Notes: generated by a model from the sequence alone, not told the origin. A DNA stretch of 64,000 nucleotides from Azomonas tarimensis (GCF_042648805.1 NZ_JBHRXZ010000022.1:62001-126000), one strand, 5' to 3'; positions 8,956-18,233 are shown, numbered from the stretch's first letter. Numbers and translations are program-made.

Positions 8956-9336
8956 TCATGGCGTAGGGCGCAGGCGCAGCGCCGCCATCCCGAGCAGGAG
9001 CCAGCCGGCCATCAGGCAGACGCCGCCGATGGGTGTGATCATGCCCAGCCGACCGAGGCCGCTCAGGGTCAGCAGGTAGAGGCTGCCAGAGAACAACAGG
9101 ATGCCGAGGCCGAACAGGGCGCCCGCAGCGAGCAGGAGGCGACTCTGCAGCCTGAGCGCGAGCAGTCCCGCGCCCAGCAAGGCCAGGGCGTGAATCTGCT
9201 GGTAATGGACGCCGGTCTGGAACACCTCCAGATAGGCCGGGGTGAGCCGGCCACGCAGGCCGTGGGCAGCGAAGGCGCCAAGGCCGACGCCGGTAAGGCC
9301 GGACAGCGCCGCGAGCATGAGAAAGACGCGAGCCAT
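8956..9336 (-). CDS. DUF423 small membrane protein
   Basis: A 126-residue, very hydrophobic protein with four predicted membrane segments (about residues 3-22, 47-63, 68-90 and 96-119). It contains the family signatures GAFAAHGL and FQTGVHYQQIHALALL. The function of DUF423 proteins is not established. The start at 9336 (MARVFLMLAAL) gives the typical short N-terminus. It is transcribed away from mtgA, in line with thiS and thiG, and the same neighbours occur together in P. aeruginosa. Confidence 0.85.
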   Translation of the reverse strand: MARVFLMLAALSGLTGVGLGAFAAHGLRGRLTPAYLEVFQTGVHYQQIHALALLGAGLLALRLQSRLLLAAGALFGLGILLFSGSLYLLTLSGLGRLGMITPIGGVCLMAGWLLLGMAALRLRPTP

Positions 9337-9393
9337 GGGGATCCTGAAGCGGCTGGGGGATTGCAGTGTACCCAGCCTCGCCGCCGCGCTGTA

Positions 9394-9399
9394 TATACT
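9394..9399 (+). promoter_or_regulatory. Possible -10 element for mtgA
   Basis: TATACT lies 28 bases before the mtgA start in the short region between the divergent DUF423 and mtgA genes. It is a good sigma-70 -10 match, but no convincing -35 is found 16-18 bases upstream. Low-confidence site. Confidence 0.3.
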
Positions 9400-9426
9400 G
9401 CGCGCTTTCACCGCTGCGCCGACGAC

Positions 9427-10143
9427 ATGTTCCGATCCCTGCTGTTTCGCCTGGCCAAGGTCCTGCTCCTGCTGGTGGCGCTCTCGATGCTGCTGGTGCT
9501 GCTGCTGCGCTGGGTACCACCGCCCTTCACCGCACTGATGGTGGAGCGCAAGATCGAATCCTGGACCAGCGGCCAGGCGATCGATCTGCAGCGCACCTGG
9601 CGCCCCTGGGAGGAGTTGCCGGACGACCTGAAGATGGCGGTGATCGCGGCCGAGGACCAGCATTTCGCCGAGCACTGGGGCTTCGACCTGGCGGCGATTC
9701 GTGCGGCCATGGCGCACAACGTTGGCGGCGGCTCGTTGCGTGGTGGCAGCACCCTGAGCCAGCAGGTGGCCAAGAACCTCTTTCTCTGGTCGGGCCGCAG
9801 CTGGCTGCGCAAGGGCTTCGAGGCCTGGTTCACACTCCTGATCGAAGGTCTCTGGCCCAAACAGCGGATTCTCGAGGTGTACCTGAACAGCGTCGAGTGG
9901 GGCCCGGGCATCTTTGGCGCCGAGGCCGCCGCGCAGCATCACTTCGGGGTCGGCGCGCCCTACCTGTCCAACCGCCAGGCCGCGCTGCTGGCCGCGGTGC
10001 TGCCTAATCCGCGGGTCTGGAGCGCCAGCCGCCCCAGCGACTACATCAACCGTCGCGCCAGCTGGATCTCCCAGCAGATGCGCCAGCTCGGCGGCAGCCG
10101 CTACCTGCTTCGCCTGCAGGAAACCGACCAGCGGCGGCTCTGA
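9427..10143 (+). CDS. mtgA: Monofunctional peptidoglycan transglycosylase
   Basis: A 238-residue GT51 glycosyltransferase that polymerises lipid II into glycan strands at the outer face of the inner membrane. A single N-terminal membrane helix (about residues 7-27) is followed by the five family motifs, including AEDQHFAEHWGFD with the catalytic glutamate, GGSTLSQQVAKN, and ILEVYLNSVEWGPGIFGAEAAA. It has no transpeptidase domain. The start at 9427 keeps the membrane helix close to the N-terminus as in the family. Confidence 0.95.
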   Translation: MFRSLLFRLAKVLLLLVALSMLLVLLLRWVPPPFTALMVERKIESWTSGQAIDLQRTWRPWEELPDDLKMAVIAAEDQHFAEHWGFDLAAIRAAMAHNVGGGSLRGGSTLSQQVAKNLFLWSGRSWLRKGFEAWFTLLIEGLWPKQRILEVYLNSVEWGPGIFGAEAAAQHHFGVGAPYLSNRQAALLAAVLPNPRVWSASRPSDYINRRASWISQQMRQLGGSRYLLRLQETDQRRL

Positions 10144-10266
10144 AAGCAGCATGGCACTTGGCTGCCATCTGTCCTAATGTGAAAACAAGGCGTCGCGCGA
10201 GGCGCGCCGAGAGTATCATCCGCCCTTCCTTTCTTCATGAAGTGCCTCGTGCGGGGATATGAAGAC

Positions 10267-12198
10267 ATGCATGCGAAACTGTTGCGACTCTGCCTCGGCT
10301 ATTGCCTGCTGGCACTGGCGTGGGTGCTGACGAGCGACCTGCTGCTTGCCCACTGGGTCGAGGATCCGGTCACGGGCGAACACCTGCAACTGGTCAAGGG
10401 CAGCGGTTTCATCCTGTTCACCGCCCTCCTGCTGTACCTGCTCGGCCGACACTACCTGGCCGCGCTGGAAGCACAGCAGGCGGCGCGGCGCGAACATGAG
10501 ACCTACCTGCGCAACGCCGCGGCGGTGTTCGAGAGTACCCAGGAAGGCGTGGTGGTCACCGACGCCGAGCAGCGCATCATTCACGTCAACCCGGCGCTGT
10601 GCACCATTACCGGCTACAGCGAGGCGGACGTGATCGGCCAGACGCCCAGGCTGTTCTGCTCGGGACGTCACGATGCGGCCTTCTACCGCATCATGTGGAA
10701 CGCGCTGCGTGACCAGCACTGCTGGAGCGGCGAGATCTGGAATCGCCGCAAGAGCGGCGAGATCTATCCGCAATGGCAGAACATCCGTGCCATCCATGAC
10801 GAACAGGGCGAGGTCAGCCATTACGTCGCGGTGTTTTCGGACATCACCCTGCTCAAGCGCTCCCAGGAAGAGATCACCCACCTGGCGCACTACGACCAGC
10901 TGCTCGACCTGCCCAACCGGCTGCTGTTCATCGAGCGCACCCGGCAGGAACTGGAACGCAGCACTTCCGGGCAGGGCCAGACCGGCGGCGCCCTGCTGCT
11001 GATCGACCTCGACCACTTCAAGGACATCAACGAAAGCCTCGGTCACAACCTCGGCGACAGCCTGCTCAAGCTCGTCGCCGAGCGCCTGCGCCTGCACCAG
11101 CAGGACGAGATGACCCTGGCCCGGCTTGGTGGGGACGAGTTCGCCCTGCTCTGCCAGGGCTATACCGCCGAGCGCGCCGCCGCGCTGGCGCTGCGCCTGC
11201 TCGACTGCCTCGATCCGCCGTTCAGTCTCTGCGGCCAGGAGCTTTTCATCAGCGCCAGCATCGGCATCGTCTTCTACCCCAACGACGCCCAGGACGTGGA
11301 GCAACTGCTGCGCAACGCCGACTCGGCGCTGTTCAAGGCCAAGGGCTCGGGTCGTTCCACCTACGCCTTCTACAGCCAGGACCTGACCAATCAGGCACGC
11401 CAGCGCGTCGAGCTGGGTACCGCCTTGCGCCAGGCTCTCGAACAGCGACAGCTGGTGGCCTATTACCAGCCGGTGCACTGCCTGCGCGACGGCCGCATCA
11501 TCGGCTTCGAGGCACTGGTGCGCTGGGATCATCCCGACCACGGATTGATCTCCCCCGCGGCGTTCATCCCCGCCGCCGAGGAAAGCGGGCTGATCTCCAG
11601 CATCGATCGCTGGATGTTGCAGCAGGCCTGCCGGCAGATACGCGGATGGCTCGACAGCGGGCGCTCGCTGGACTTTGTCGCGGTGAACATCTCCAGCCGG
11701 CTGTTCACCCGCGGCGAGCTGGACCTGCATGTATCCCAAGTGCTCGCCGAGAGCCGCCTGGAGCCTGGTTATCTGATGCTGGAAATCACCGAGAGCGCGG
11801 TAATGGAGGACGCCGATGCCGCGATGATCATTCTCGACCGCCTGCGCGAGCTGGGCGTGCGACTGGCCATCGATGATTTTGGCACAGGCTACTCGTCCCT
11901 CGCGCGGCTCAAGCGGATGCGAGTGCACAAGCTGAAGATCGACCAGGGCTTCGTGCGCGGCCTGCCGCACGACCCGGAAAACGCCGCCATCACCCGTTCG
12001 GTCATCGGCCTGGCGCACAACCTGGGGCTGAGCGTGGTGGCAGAGGGAGTGGAGACCGCCGAACAGGCAGCCTTCCTGCTCGAAGAGGGCTGCGACCTGG
12101 GCCAGGGCTTCGGTTTTGGCCGCCCCTGCGCGCCCGAGCGCATCGAATGGGACCTCGAGCGCATGCACTACGGCCAGACCCGCCTGGCGCTTCCCTAG
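10267..12198 (+). CDS. Membrane PAS-GGDEF-EAL cyclic di-GMP protein
   Basis: A 643-residue signalling protein with two N-terminal membrane helices (about residues 5-25 and 42-60), a PAS domain (about 75-190), a GGDEF domain with intact RLGGDEFALL, and an EAL domain with FEALVRWDH, LEITES, DDFGTGYSSL and VAEGVE. Both cyclase and phosphodiesterase signatures look complete, so either activity is possible. The start at 10267 places the first helix at the N-terminus; an in-frame ATG at 10237 lacks a ribosome site. The hybrid kinase gene follows 77 bases later. Confidence 0.9.
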   Translation: MHAKLLRLCLGYCLLALAWVLTSDLLLAHWVEDPVTGEHLQLVKGSGFILFTALLLYLLGRHYLAALEAQQAARREHETYLRNAAAVFESTQEGVVVTDAEQRIIHVNPALCTITGYSEADVIGQTPRLFCSGRHDAAFYRIMWNALRDQHCWSGEIWNRRKSGEIYPQWQNIRAIHDEQGEVSHYVAVFSDITLLKRSQEEITHLAHYDQLLDLPNRLLFIERTRQELERSTSGQGQTGGALLLIDLDHFKDINESLGHNLGDSLLKLVAERLRLHQQDEMTLARLGGDEFALLCQGYTAERAAALALRLLDCLDPPFSLCGQELFISASIGIVFYPNDAQDVEQLLRNADSALFKAKGSGRSTYAFYSQDLTNQARQRVELGTALRQALEQRQLVAYYQPVHCLRDGRIIGFEALVRWDHPDHGLISPAAFIPAAEESGLISSIDRWMLQQACRQIRGWLDSGRSLDFVAVNISSRLFTRGELDLHVSQVLAESRLEPGYLMLEITESAVMEDADAAMIILDRLRELGVRLAIDDFGTGYSSLARLKRMRVHKLKIDQGFVRGLPHDPENAAITRSVIGLAHNLGLSVVAEGVETAEQAAFLLEEGCDLGQGFGFGRPCAPERIEWDLERMHYGQTRLALP

Positions 12199-12275
12199 TC
12201 GCGGCGAACCCGCTGGCCCGTCACGGGTCAAAAAAAGCTGTCAGCCACCGACGCTTCGCTGGTAGCGTTTCCCGC

Positions 12276-14831
12276 ATGAGCTACCCCAGATCCGATTCCG
12301 GCGCGTCGACATGGCGCGCATTGTTCAGTCGGCGCAGCGCTCTGGCCTGGCTGGTCCTGTGCACCGCCCTGCTCGCCCAGCTCGCCGTGTACCTGCACCT
12401 GCGCCATCAGGAGCGCGAGGCCGCTGGCCAGCAGTTTGCGCTGATTGCCGATCGTATCACCGAGTCCATCGGCCGCCGCCTGGCCTTCCACGAACAGATC
12501 CTGCTCGCTGGCGCGGCGCTGTTCGAGCTGCATGGCGAGGTCAGTCGTCAACAGTGGCAAGGCTACGTCGAACGCCTGGCGCTGAGCGAGCGCTACCCGG
12601 GCATCCAGGGTGTCGGCTTCAGCCGGGTGGTGCCGGCGGCGGAGCGGGCCGCGCACCTGGAGGGCATCCGCGCCGAGGGCTTTCCCGACTACGCCATCTA
12701 TCCGCCGGGCGAGCGCGAGCTGTACATGCCCATCGTCTATCTCGAACCCTTCAGCGGCCGCAACCTCACCGCGTTCGGCTACGACATGTACTCCGAGCCG
12801 ATACGCCGCCAGGCCATGCAGCGCGCGGGCGAGACCGGCGAGCCGAGCATCACCGGGAAGGTAGTGCTGGTGCAGGAGATCCAGGGACCGGTGCAGGCCG
12901 GCCTGCTGATGTACGTGCCGGTTTACCGGCAGGACGCCTCGCTCGACGGAGCGATGGCGCGCATGCAGGCCTTGCGCGGCTTCGTCTACAGCCCTTATCG
13001 GGTGGATGACCTGATGCGCGGCATTCTCGGCGCCGCCGACCTGTCGCTGGACCTGACCATCTACGCCAGCGACCGGCTCGATCCACTCCAGCAGATCTAC
13101 ACCACACGCCCGGCCGACCTCGACCACAAGCCACGCTTCGCGCTGTTGCGCCAGCTCGAGCATCATGGTCAGACCTGGACGCTGCAGCTCGGCAGCCTGC
13201 CGGATTTCGAGTCCGAGGCCCCTTTGCGCGGGCCGTTGGTCGTCCTGCTGGGTACCGCTCTTGGCCTGCTGCTGTTCTTTCTCACCTTTACCCTGCTGTC
13301 GCGCCAATCGCGTGCCGAAGCCCTGGCGCGGCGCATGACCGAGGACACCCGGCAGAGCCGCCAGGCCTTGCGCCAGAGCGAGGAGCGCCTGGCCCTGGCG
13401 CTCAAGGGGAGCAACGACGGCCTGTGGGACATCAACCTCGAGGACCACAGCTTCTACGCTTCGCCCCGCGCCTGGCAGATCCTCGGCTATCCGCCGCATG
13501 ATCAGCCGGCCGGCGCGCCAAGCTGGGAACGCCTGATGTCGCCAGAGGACCTGGCGGCGGGTCGCGAGGAGCTGACAACGATCCTCTCCTCGACAAGCAA
13601 TCACTTCACCTCCGAAGCGCGTCTGCTGCACTGCGACGGTCACCGGGTGCCGACCCTGCTGCGCGGCTTTGTCCAACGCGACTCGCATGATCGCCCGCTG
13701 CGCGTCAGCGGCACCATCATGGACCTGACAGAGCGCAAGCGTATCGAGCAGTTGAAGCGCGAATTCGTCTCCACCGTGAGTCACGAACTACGCACGCCGC
13801 TGACCTCCATCCGCGGTTCGCTGGGGCTGATCACCGGCGGCGCGCTCGGTGAGGTGCCGGAGACCATGAGGCCACTGCTGGACATCGCCCACCAGAACAG
13901 CCTGCGCCTCAGCCACCTGATCAACGACCTGCTCGATCTGGAGAAGATGGAGGCAGGCAAGATGCGCTTTAGCCTGGCCGACGAGTCGCTGGGGCCGCAG
14001 CTGGAAGAGGCGCTGGACGCCGCCGAAAGCTTTGCCGCCGAGCACCAGGTCGGCTGCAGGCTGAGCGGCGAGGTGCCACAGAGCTGCTGCGTGCGGGTCG
14101 ACGCCCAGCGCCTGCAACAGGTGCTGGGCAACCTGCTGTCGAATGCCATCAAGCACTCGCCACCCGGCAGCGAGGTGGTGGTCGGCTGCACCCCGGGCGA
14201 CTCGCGTGTACGTGTCAACATCAGTGACACCGGCCCGGGCATTCCCGAAACATTTCATGAGCGCATGTTCACCCGCTTCGCCCAGGCCGACAGCTCCGAC
14301 AGCCGGACCATGGGCGGCAGCGGCCTGGGCCTGGCCATCAGCAAGGAGCTGATCGAACGCATGGGCGGCACCATCGGCTTCGACACCCGTGCCGGCGAAG
14401 GCACCACCGTCTGGTTCGAGTTGCCGACCCAGGATGCGCTGACCAGCGAAGACGACCCCGACCAACCGCGCCTGCTGGTGATAGAGGACGAGCCGGACAC
14501 CGGTCGCCTGCTGCACATGATGCTGCGCAACGCAGGCTATGCGGTGGACCGGGTGCAGAGCCTGCACGCCGCCCGGGAGCGAATCCTGAGCCAGAGCTAC
14601 GCCGCGCTAACCCTCGACCTGCACCTGCCCGACGGCAACGGCCGCGAACTGATCGAAGAGCTGCGCCGCGATCCGGCGACCCGCCGCTTGCCCATCGTGG
14701 TGATTTCCGCGGCCAACAACTTCCGCGTGCCGGAAGACGACCCGTACCTGAGCTGGCTGCACAAGCCCATCAGCGATGCGCAGCTTCTCACCGCCCTTGG
14801 GCGGGTGCTGGAGGTGGGGGTGGTGGGGTAG
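12276..14831 (+). CDS. CHASE-domain hybrid histidine kinase
   Basis: An 851-residue sensor kinase. Order: membrane helix (about 22-43), periplasmic CHASE domain (about 75-300, with YPGIQGVGFSRVV and AFGYDMYSEP), second helix (about 325-350), PAS domain, HisKA with VSTVSHELRTPLTSI, HATPase with NLLSNAIKHS, DTGPGIP and GSGLGLAI, then a C-terminal receiver with LDLHLPDGNG. CHASE domains bind small extracellular ligands, including cytokinin-like or fatty-acid-like compounds in other proteins; the ligand here is unknown. The ATG at 12276 gives the short cytoplasmic lead before helix 1. Confidence 0.9.
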   Translation: MSYPRSDSGASTWRALFSRRSALAWLVLCTALLAQLAVYLHLRHQEREAAGQQFALIADRITESIGRRLAFHEQILLAGAALFELHGEVSRQQWQGYVERLALSERYPGIQGVGFSRVVPAAERAAHLEGIRAEGFPDYAIYPPGERELYMPIVYLEPFSGRNLTAFGYDMYSEPIRRQAMQRAGETGEPSITGKVVLVQEIQGPVQAGLLMYVPVYRQDASLDGAMARMQALRGFVYSPYRVDDLMRGILGAADLSLDLTIYASDRLDPLQQIYTTRPADLDHKPRFALLRQLEHHGQTWTLQLGSLPDFESEAPLRGPLVVLLGTALGLLLFFLTFTLLSRQSRAEALARRMTEDTRQSRQALRQSEERLALALKGSNDGLWDINLEDHSFYASPRAWQILGYPPHDQPAGAPSWERLMSPEDLAAGREELTTILSSTSNHFTSEARLLHCDGHRVPTLLRGFVQRDSHDRPLRVSGTIMDLTERKRIEQLKREFVSTVSHELRTPLTSIRGSLGLITGGALGEVPETMRPLLDIAHQNSLRLSHLINDLLDLEKMEAGKMRFSLADESLGPQLEEALDAAESFAAEHQVGCRLSGEVPQSCCVRVDAQRLQQVLGNLLSNAIKHSPPGSEVVVGCTPGDSRVRVNISDTGPGIPETFHERMFTRFAQADSSDSRTMGGSGLGLAISKELIERMGGTIGFDTRAGEGTTVWFELPTQDALTSEDDPDQPRLLVIEDEPDTGRLLHMMLRNAGYAVDRVQSLHAARERILSQSYAALTLDLHLPDGNGRELIEELRRDPATRRLPIVVISAANNFRVPEDDPYLSWLHKPISDAQLLTALGRVLEVGVVG

Positions 14832-14839
14832 GCAGCAAG

Positions 14840-14867
14840 CTGAGGGCTGAGGGCTGAGGGCTGAGGG
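14840..14867. repeat. Four tandem copies of CTGAGGG
   Basis: Four perfect head-to-tail copies of a 7-base unit begin eight bases after the hybrid kinase stop codon. The unit length is not a multiple of three and the repeat is non-coding, so copy number could vary without harming a protein. It lies 122 bases upstream of osmC. Confidence 0.85.
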
Positions 14868-14988
14868 CAAGAGCCTGTGGACGAGAGCGGAGATGGCAAG
14901 CGTCGTGGCGGTCCGATCGTACTCAGTGGAACTCGCGCCGGCACCGTCTCTCTGAACATCACAATCGCCATCAACCGGGAGAACCGAC

Positions 14989-15414
14989 ATGAAAAAAACC
15001 GCATCGGCCATGTGGCAGGGTGGACTGAAGGACGGCAAGGGCACGATCAGCACCGAGAGCGGCGCCCTGCAGAACAACCCCTACGGCTTCAATACCCGCT
15101 TCGAGGACTCCCCGGGCACCAACCCCGAAGAACTCATCGGGGCGGCGCACGCCGGCTGCTTTTCCATGGCCTTCGCCAACATGCTCGGCCAGGAGGGACT
15201 GACGCCCGAGCAGATCGAGACCGCAGCCGAGGTCACCCTGGACAAGACCGACGCCGGTTTCACCATCACCGCCATCGCCCTGACCTTGAAGGCCCGCGTG
15301 CCCGGCGCCGATGAGGCCAAATTCCAGGAAATTGCCAACAAGGCCAAGGAAGGCTGCCCGGTATCGCGGGTACTCAACGCCCAGATCAGCCTCGACGCCC
15401 AGTTGCTGAGCTGA
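14989..15414 (+). CDS. osmC: OsmC-type organic hydroperoxide reductase
   Basis: A 141-residue peroxidase of the OsmC branch that detoxifies organic hydroperoxides using two cysteines, seen in GAAHAGCFSMAFA and EGCPVSRVLNA. The length and the opening KKTASAMWQGGLKDGKGTIS are typical of OsmC rather than Ohr. A GGGAGAACC site lies six bases upstream of the ATG. It stands alone on the plus strand with a hairpin just downstream. In other bacteria osmC is induced by osmotic or stationary-phase stress; no specific control site was identified here. Confidence 0.93.
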   Translation: MKKTASAMWQGGLKDGKGTISTESGALQNNPYGFNTRFEDSPGTNPEELIGAAHAGCFSMAFANMLGQEGLTPEQIETAAEVTLDKTDAGFTITAIALTLKARVPGADEAKFQEIANKAKEGCPVSRVLNAQISLDAQLLS

Positions 15415-15420
15415 GGCCCC

Positions 15421-15443
15421 GTCCCCGCTTCACCGGCGGGGAC
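15421..15443 (+). terminator. Hairpin after osmC
   Basis: Perfect 8-base arms GTCCCCGC and GCGGGGAC with a 7-base loop begin six bases after the osmC stop. There is no T-run, so it may be a weak terminator or an mRNA-stabilising hairpin. Confidence 0.5.
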
Positions 15444-15531
15444 AAGCCCATTGCTGCCGGGCGCGCCGGCTGCCTGGAATCGCCTCCCCTTCCGCCCATC
15501 ACAGTACCCCTCCAGTCACCTGTTCGGCATC

Positions 15532-15694
15532 ATGAACAACCAGACCATGCTGGCGGTGTCGCTGTTCGTGTTCATGGATGTGATGCTGGAAAAATCGCAG
15601 GTCGCCGAAGACCTGCTCGAAGCTGATCGAGGACGCGCTCCGCCAGCTGCCCGGCGCTCCTCCGTTCGGCTTCTCGCTGTTCTACGGCCCCTAG
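15532..15694 (+). pseudogene. Small gene broken by a frameshift
   Basis: From the ATG at 15532 the frame reads MNNQTMLAVSLFVFMDVMLE and on to DLLE near 15621. A sensible reading then continues only in another frame as KLIEDALRQLPG and ends GFSLFYGP at the TAG of 15692-15694. The joined product would be about 54 residues with a short hydrophobic start. I do not recognise the family. The unbroken first frame instead runs into arginine-rich, protein-unlike sequence. It may be a decayed gene or a sequencing error. Confidence 0.35.
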
Positions 15695-15770
15695 CACCGA
15701 TAAGGCGAGGATTGGCGTTTTTCCGCCGCGGGCTATCTAATGGCCTCAACGGACAAGAGGAGCACTATCG

Positions 15771-16673
15771 ATGGCCAGCGACGCCCTACGGATCGAACGC
15801 CAGACGCGGGATGCCCTGACCTGCTGGAAGATCGGCCTCGGCGACGCCGAACTGCTGGTGGCCGAACAGGGCGCCCAGCTCTTGAGCTACGGCCGACGCG
15901 GCGAGAAGCCGTTGATCTGGCTCAGCGAAGAGGCGGCGTTCCAGGCCGGACAATCACTGCGCGGCGGCGTACCGCTGTGCTGGCCCTGGTTCGGCGATCT
16001 TTCACGCAACCCGGCGGCGGTCCGCGACCTGCATCCGGACCCGGCCCAGGCGCCCTTCCATGGCCTGGTGCGCAACCTGCCCTGGCAGCTCGAGGAAATC
16101 CGCAGCGAAGATGGCGCGGCGACTCTCGAATTCCTGACGCGGCCTGCCGAGGGGCTCGAAGGCTGGCCGCCTGGTCTTCTACCACGGCTCAGCCTGCGCC
16201 TCGACGGTCGCCTGAGCCTGACCCTGAGCAGCCACAACGCCGGAAGCCGCTCGCTGGCGCTGAGCCAGGCACTGCACAGCTATCTTCCAGTCGGCGATAT
16301 CGCCAGGGCGAGCATTCCGGCGCTGGACGGCTGCCGTTATCTCGACACCCTTGATGATTGGGCCGAGCGGCGCCAGCAGGGCCCAGTGACCTTTACCGGC
16401 GAAACCGACCGCATCTACCTGGACACCCCGGCGCTGCTTGAGCTCCACGACCATGCCTGGGGCCGGCGGATCTGCCTCGAGGCACGGGGATCGCGCTCGG
16501 CCATCGTCTGGAACCCCTGGATCGACAAGGCCCGGCGCCTCTCGCAGTTCGCCGACGACGCTTGGCAGGGCATGCTCTGCATCGAGACGGCCAATGTCAT
16601 GGACGATGCCGTCGAGTTGGCCCCCGGAGAAACAGCGGCCATCGGCTTCAGCCTGTGGAGCGAGCCGCTATAG
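15771..16673 (+). CDS. yeaD: Hexose-6-phosphate mutarotase (aldose 1-epimerase family)
   Basis: A 300-residue galactose mutarotase-fold protein of the YeaD group, which interconverts the anomers of glucose-6-phosphate and similar sugars. Recognisable parts are LRGGVPLCWPWFGD near residues 63-76, FHGLVRNLPWQL with the active-site histidine, the LHSYLPVGDI segment, TDRIYLDTP and VVWNPW-like IVWNPWIDKA. It is followed 62 bases later by gabD on the same strand, but no functional link is evident. Confidence 0.88.
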   Translation: MASDALRIERQTRDALTCWKIGLGDAELLVAEQGAQLLSYGRRGEKPLIWLSEEAAFQAGQSLRGGVPLCWPWFGDLSRNPAAVRDLHPDPAQAPFHGLVRNLPWQLEEIRSEDGAATLEFLTRPAEGLEGWPPGLLPRLSLRLDGRLSLTLSSHNAGSRSLALSQALHSYLPVGDIARASIPALDGCRYLDTLDDWAERRQQGPVTFTGETDRIYLDTPALLELHDHAWGRRICLEARGSRSAIVWNPWIDKARRLSQFADDAWQGMLCIETANVMDDAVELAPGETAAIGFSLWSEPL

Positions 16674-16735
16674 GCGCCCCTATTCCCACGACCTTTTTTT
16701 CCTGCCGGGACAACCCGGCTGAGCAGGAGAACACC

Positions 16736-18184
16736 ATGCAACTGGACGACACCACGCTGTTCCGCCAACAAGCCTTCGTCGACGGCCAGTGGCTGGACGC
16801 CGACAGCGGCGCAACCCTCGAGGTGCTCAACCCGGCCAGCAACGATGCACTGGGCACGGTGCCCAGGATGGGTGCCGAGGAGACCCGCCGGGCAGTGGCC
16901 GCCGCCGAACGAGCCCTGCCCGCGTGGCGCAGCCTCACCGCCAAGGAGCGGGCACAGAAGCTACGCCGCTGGTACGAACTGATCATGATGCACCAGGATG
17001 ACCTGGGCCGGCTGATGACCCTGGAGCAGGGCAAGCCACTGGCCGAGGCCAAGGGCGAAATCACCTACGCCGCCTCCTTCATCGAGTGGTTCGCCGAAGA
17101 GGCCAAGCGGGTCTACGGCGACACCATCCCCGCGCATCAGGGCGACAAGCGCATCATCGTCATCAAGCAGCCGATCGGTGTCTGCGCCGCCATCACCCCC
17201 TGGAACTTCCCGGCGGCGATGATTACCCGCAAGGCCGGCCCGGCGCTGGCTGCCGGCTGCACCCTGGTGGTAAAGCCGGCCAGCCAGACGCCCTTCTCCG
17301 CCCTCGCCTTGGCCGAACTCGCTGACCGCGCCGGGATTCCCAAGGGCGTGCTCAATGTGATAACCGGCTCGGCCGGCGACATCGGCAACGAACTCACCGC
17401 CAACCCGGCGGTGCGCAAGATATCCTTTACCGGCTCCACCGAGATCGGCGCTCGGTTGATGGCCCAGAGCGCACCGGGGATCAAGAAGGTTTCGCTCGAA
17501 CTGGGTGGCAACGCACCCTTCATCGTGTTCGATGACGCCGACCTCGACGAGGCGGTCAAGGGTGCCCTGGCCTCGAAGTACCGCAATGCCGGGCAGACCT
17601 GCGTCTGCGTCAACCGTATCTATGTGCAGGACGGCGTCTACGACGCCTTTGCCGAGAAATTCAAGGCGGCGGTGGCCGGGCTGCAGGTCGGCAACGGCCT
17701 GGACGACGGCGTCGAGATCGGCCCGCTGATCGACGACCGCGCCACCGGCAAGGTCCGCGAGCACATCGACGACGCCCTGTCCCGGGGTGCCGAACTGGCG
17801 CTCGGCGGCAAGGCCCACAGCCTCGGCGGCAGCTACTTCGAGCCCACCGTACTGGTCAATGTGCCGCATGATGCCAAGGTGGCCAAGGAAGAAACCTTCG
17901 GTCCCCTCGCGCCGCTGTTTCGCTTCAGCGATGAGGCCGAGGCCATCGCCCTGGCCAATGACACCGAGTTCGGCCTGGCCTCCTATTTCTACGCCCGCGA
18001 CCTCAGCAGGGTGTTCCGCGTCGCCGAAGCCTTGGAGTACGGTATGGTTGGCATCAATACCGGGCTGATTTCCACGGAAGTGGCGCCGTTCGGTGGGGTA
18101 AAATCTTCCGGGCTCGGCCGCGAGGGTTCCAAGTACGGCATCGACGACTACCTCGAGATGAAGTACCTCTGCCTCGGCCTGTAA
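16736..18184 (+). CDS. gabD: NAD(P)-dependent succinate-semialdehyde dehydrogenase
   Basis: A 482-residue aldehyde dehydrogenase that oxidises succinic semialdehyde to succinate in GABA and related catabolism. Key segments are TPWNFPAAMITRK, FTGSTEIGARLM, the glutamate of LELGGNAPF, and NAGQTCVCVNR with the catalytic cysteine. The tandem CVCVN and the length are typical of GabD. AGGAGAACACC precedes the ATG at 16736. The usual partner gabT is not adjacent. Confidence 0.93.
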   Translation: MQLDDTTLFRQQAFVDGQWLDADSGATLEVLNPASNDALGTVPRMGAEETRRAVAAAERALPAWRSLTAKERAQKLRRWYELIMMHQDDLGRLMTLEQGKPLAEAKGEITYAASFIEWFAEEAKRVYGDTIPAHQGDKRIIVIKQPIGVCAAITPWNFPAAMITRKAGPALAAGCTLVVKPASQTPFSALALAELADRAGIPKGVLNVITGSAGDIGNELTANPAVRKISFTGSTEIGARLMAQSAPGIKKVSLELGGNAPFIVFDDADLDEAVKGALASKYRNAGQTCVCVNRIYVQDGVYDAFAEKFKAAVAGLQVGNGLDDGVEIGPLIDDRATGKVREHIDDALSRGAELALGGKAHSLGGSYFEPTVLVNVPHDAKVAKEETFGPLAPLFRFSDEAEAIALANDTEFGLASYFYARDLSRVFRVAEALEYGMVGINTGLISTEVAPFGGVKSSGLGREGSKYGIDDYLEMKYLCLGL

Positions 18185-18189
18185 CCGTC

Positions 18190-18208
18190 CCCCTCCGTGC
18201 AGGAGGGG
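18190..18208 (+). terminator. Probable terminator after gabD
   Basis: CCCCTCC and GGAGGGG form a perfect 7-base stem with loop GTGCA, six bases after the gabD stop, followed by a pyrimidine-rich tract (TCTCTCGTCCTCTT) rather than a pure T-run. Confidence 0.55.
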
Positions 18209-18233
18209 TCTCTCGTCCTCTTGCGAGTCCATC

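Noticed and set aside
8640..8960. A thiamine pyrophosphate riboswitch before thiS-thiG was looked for.
   Set aside because: The interval before thiS is only about 70 bases and lacks the conserved CTGAGA and ACCTGA elements of a THI box.
14840..14867. The CTGAGGG tandem copies were considered as part of a CRISPR-like or IS-end array.
   Set aside because: Units are adjacent without spacers and too short; no cas or transposase gene is present.
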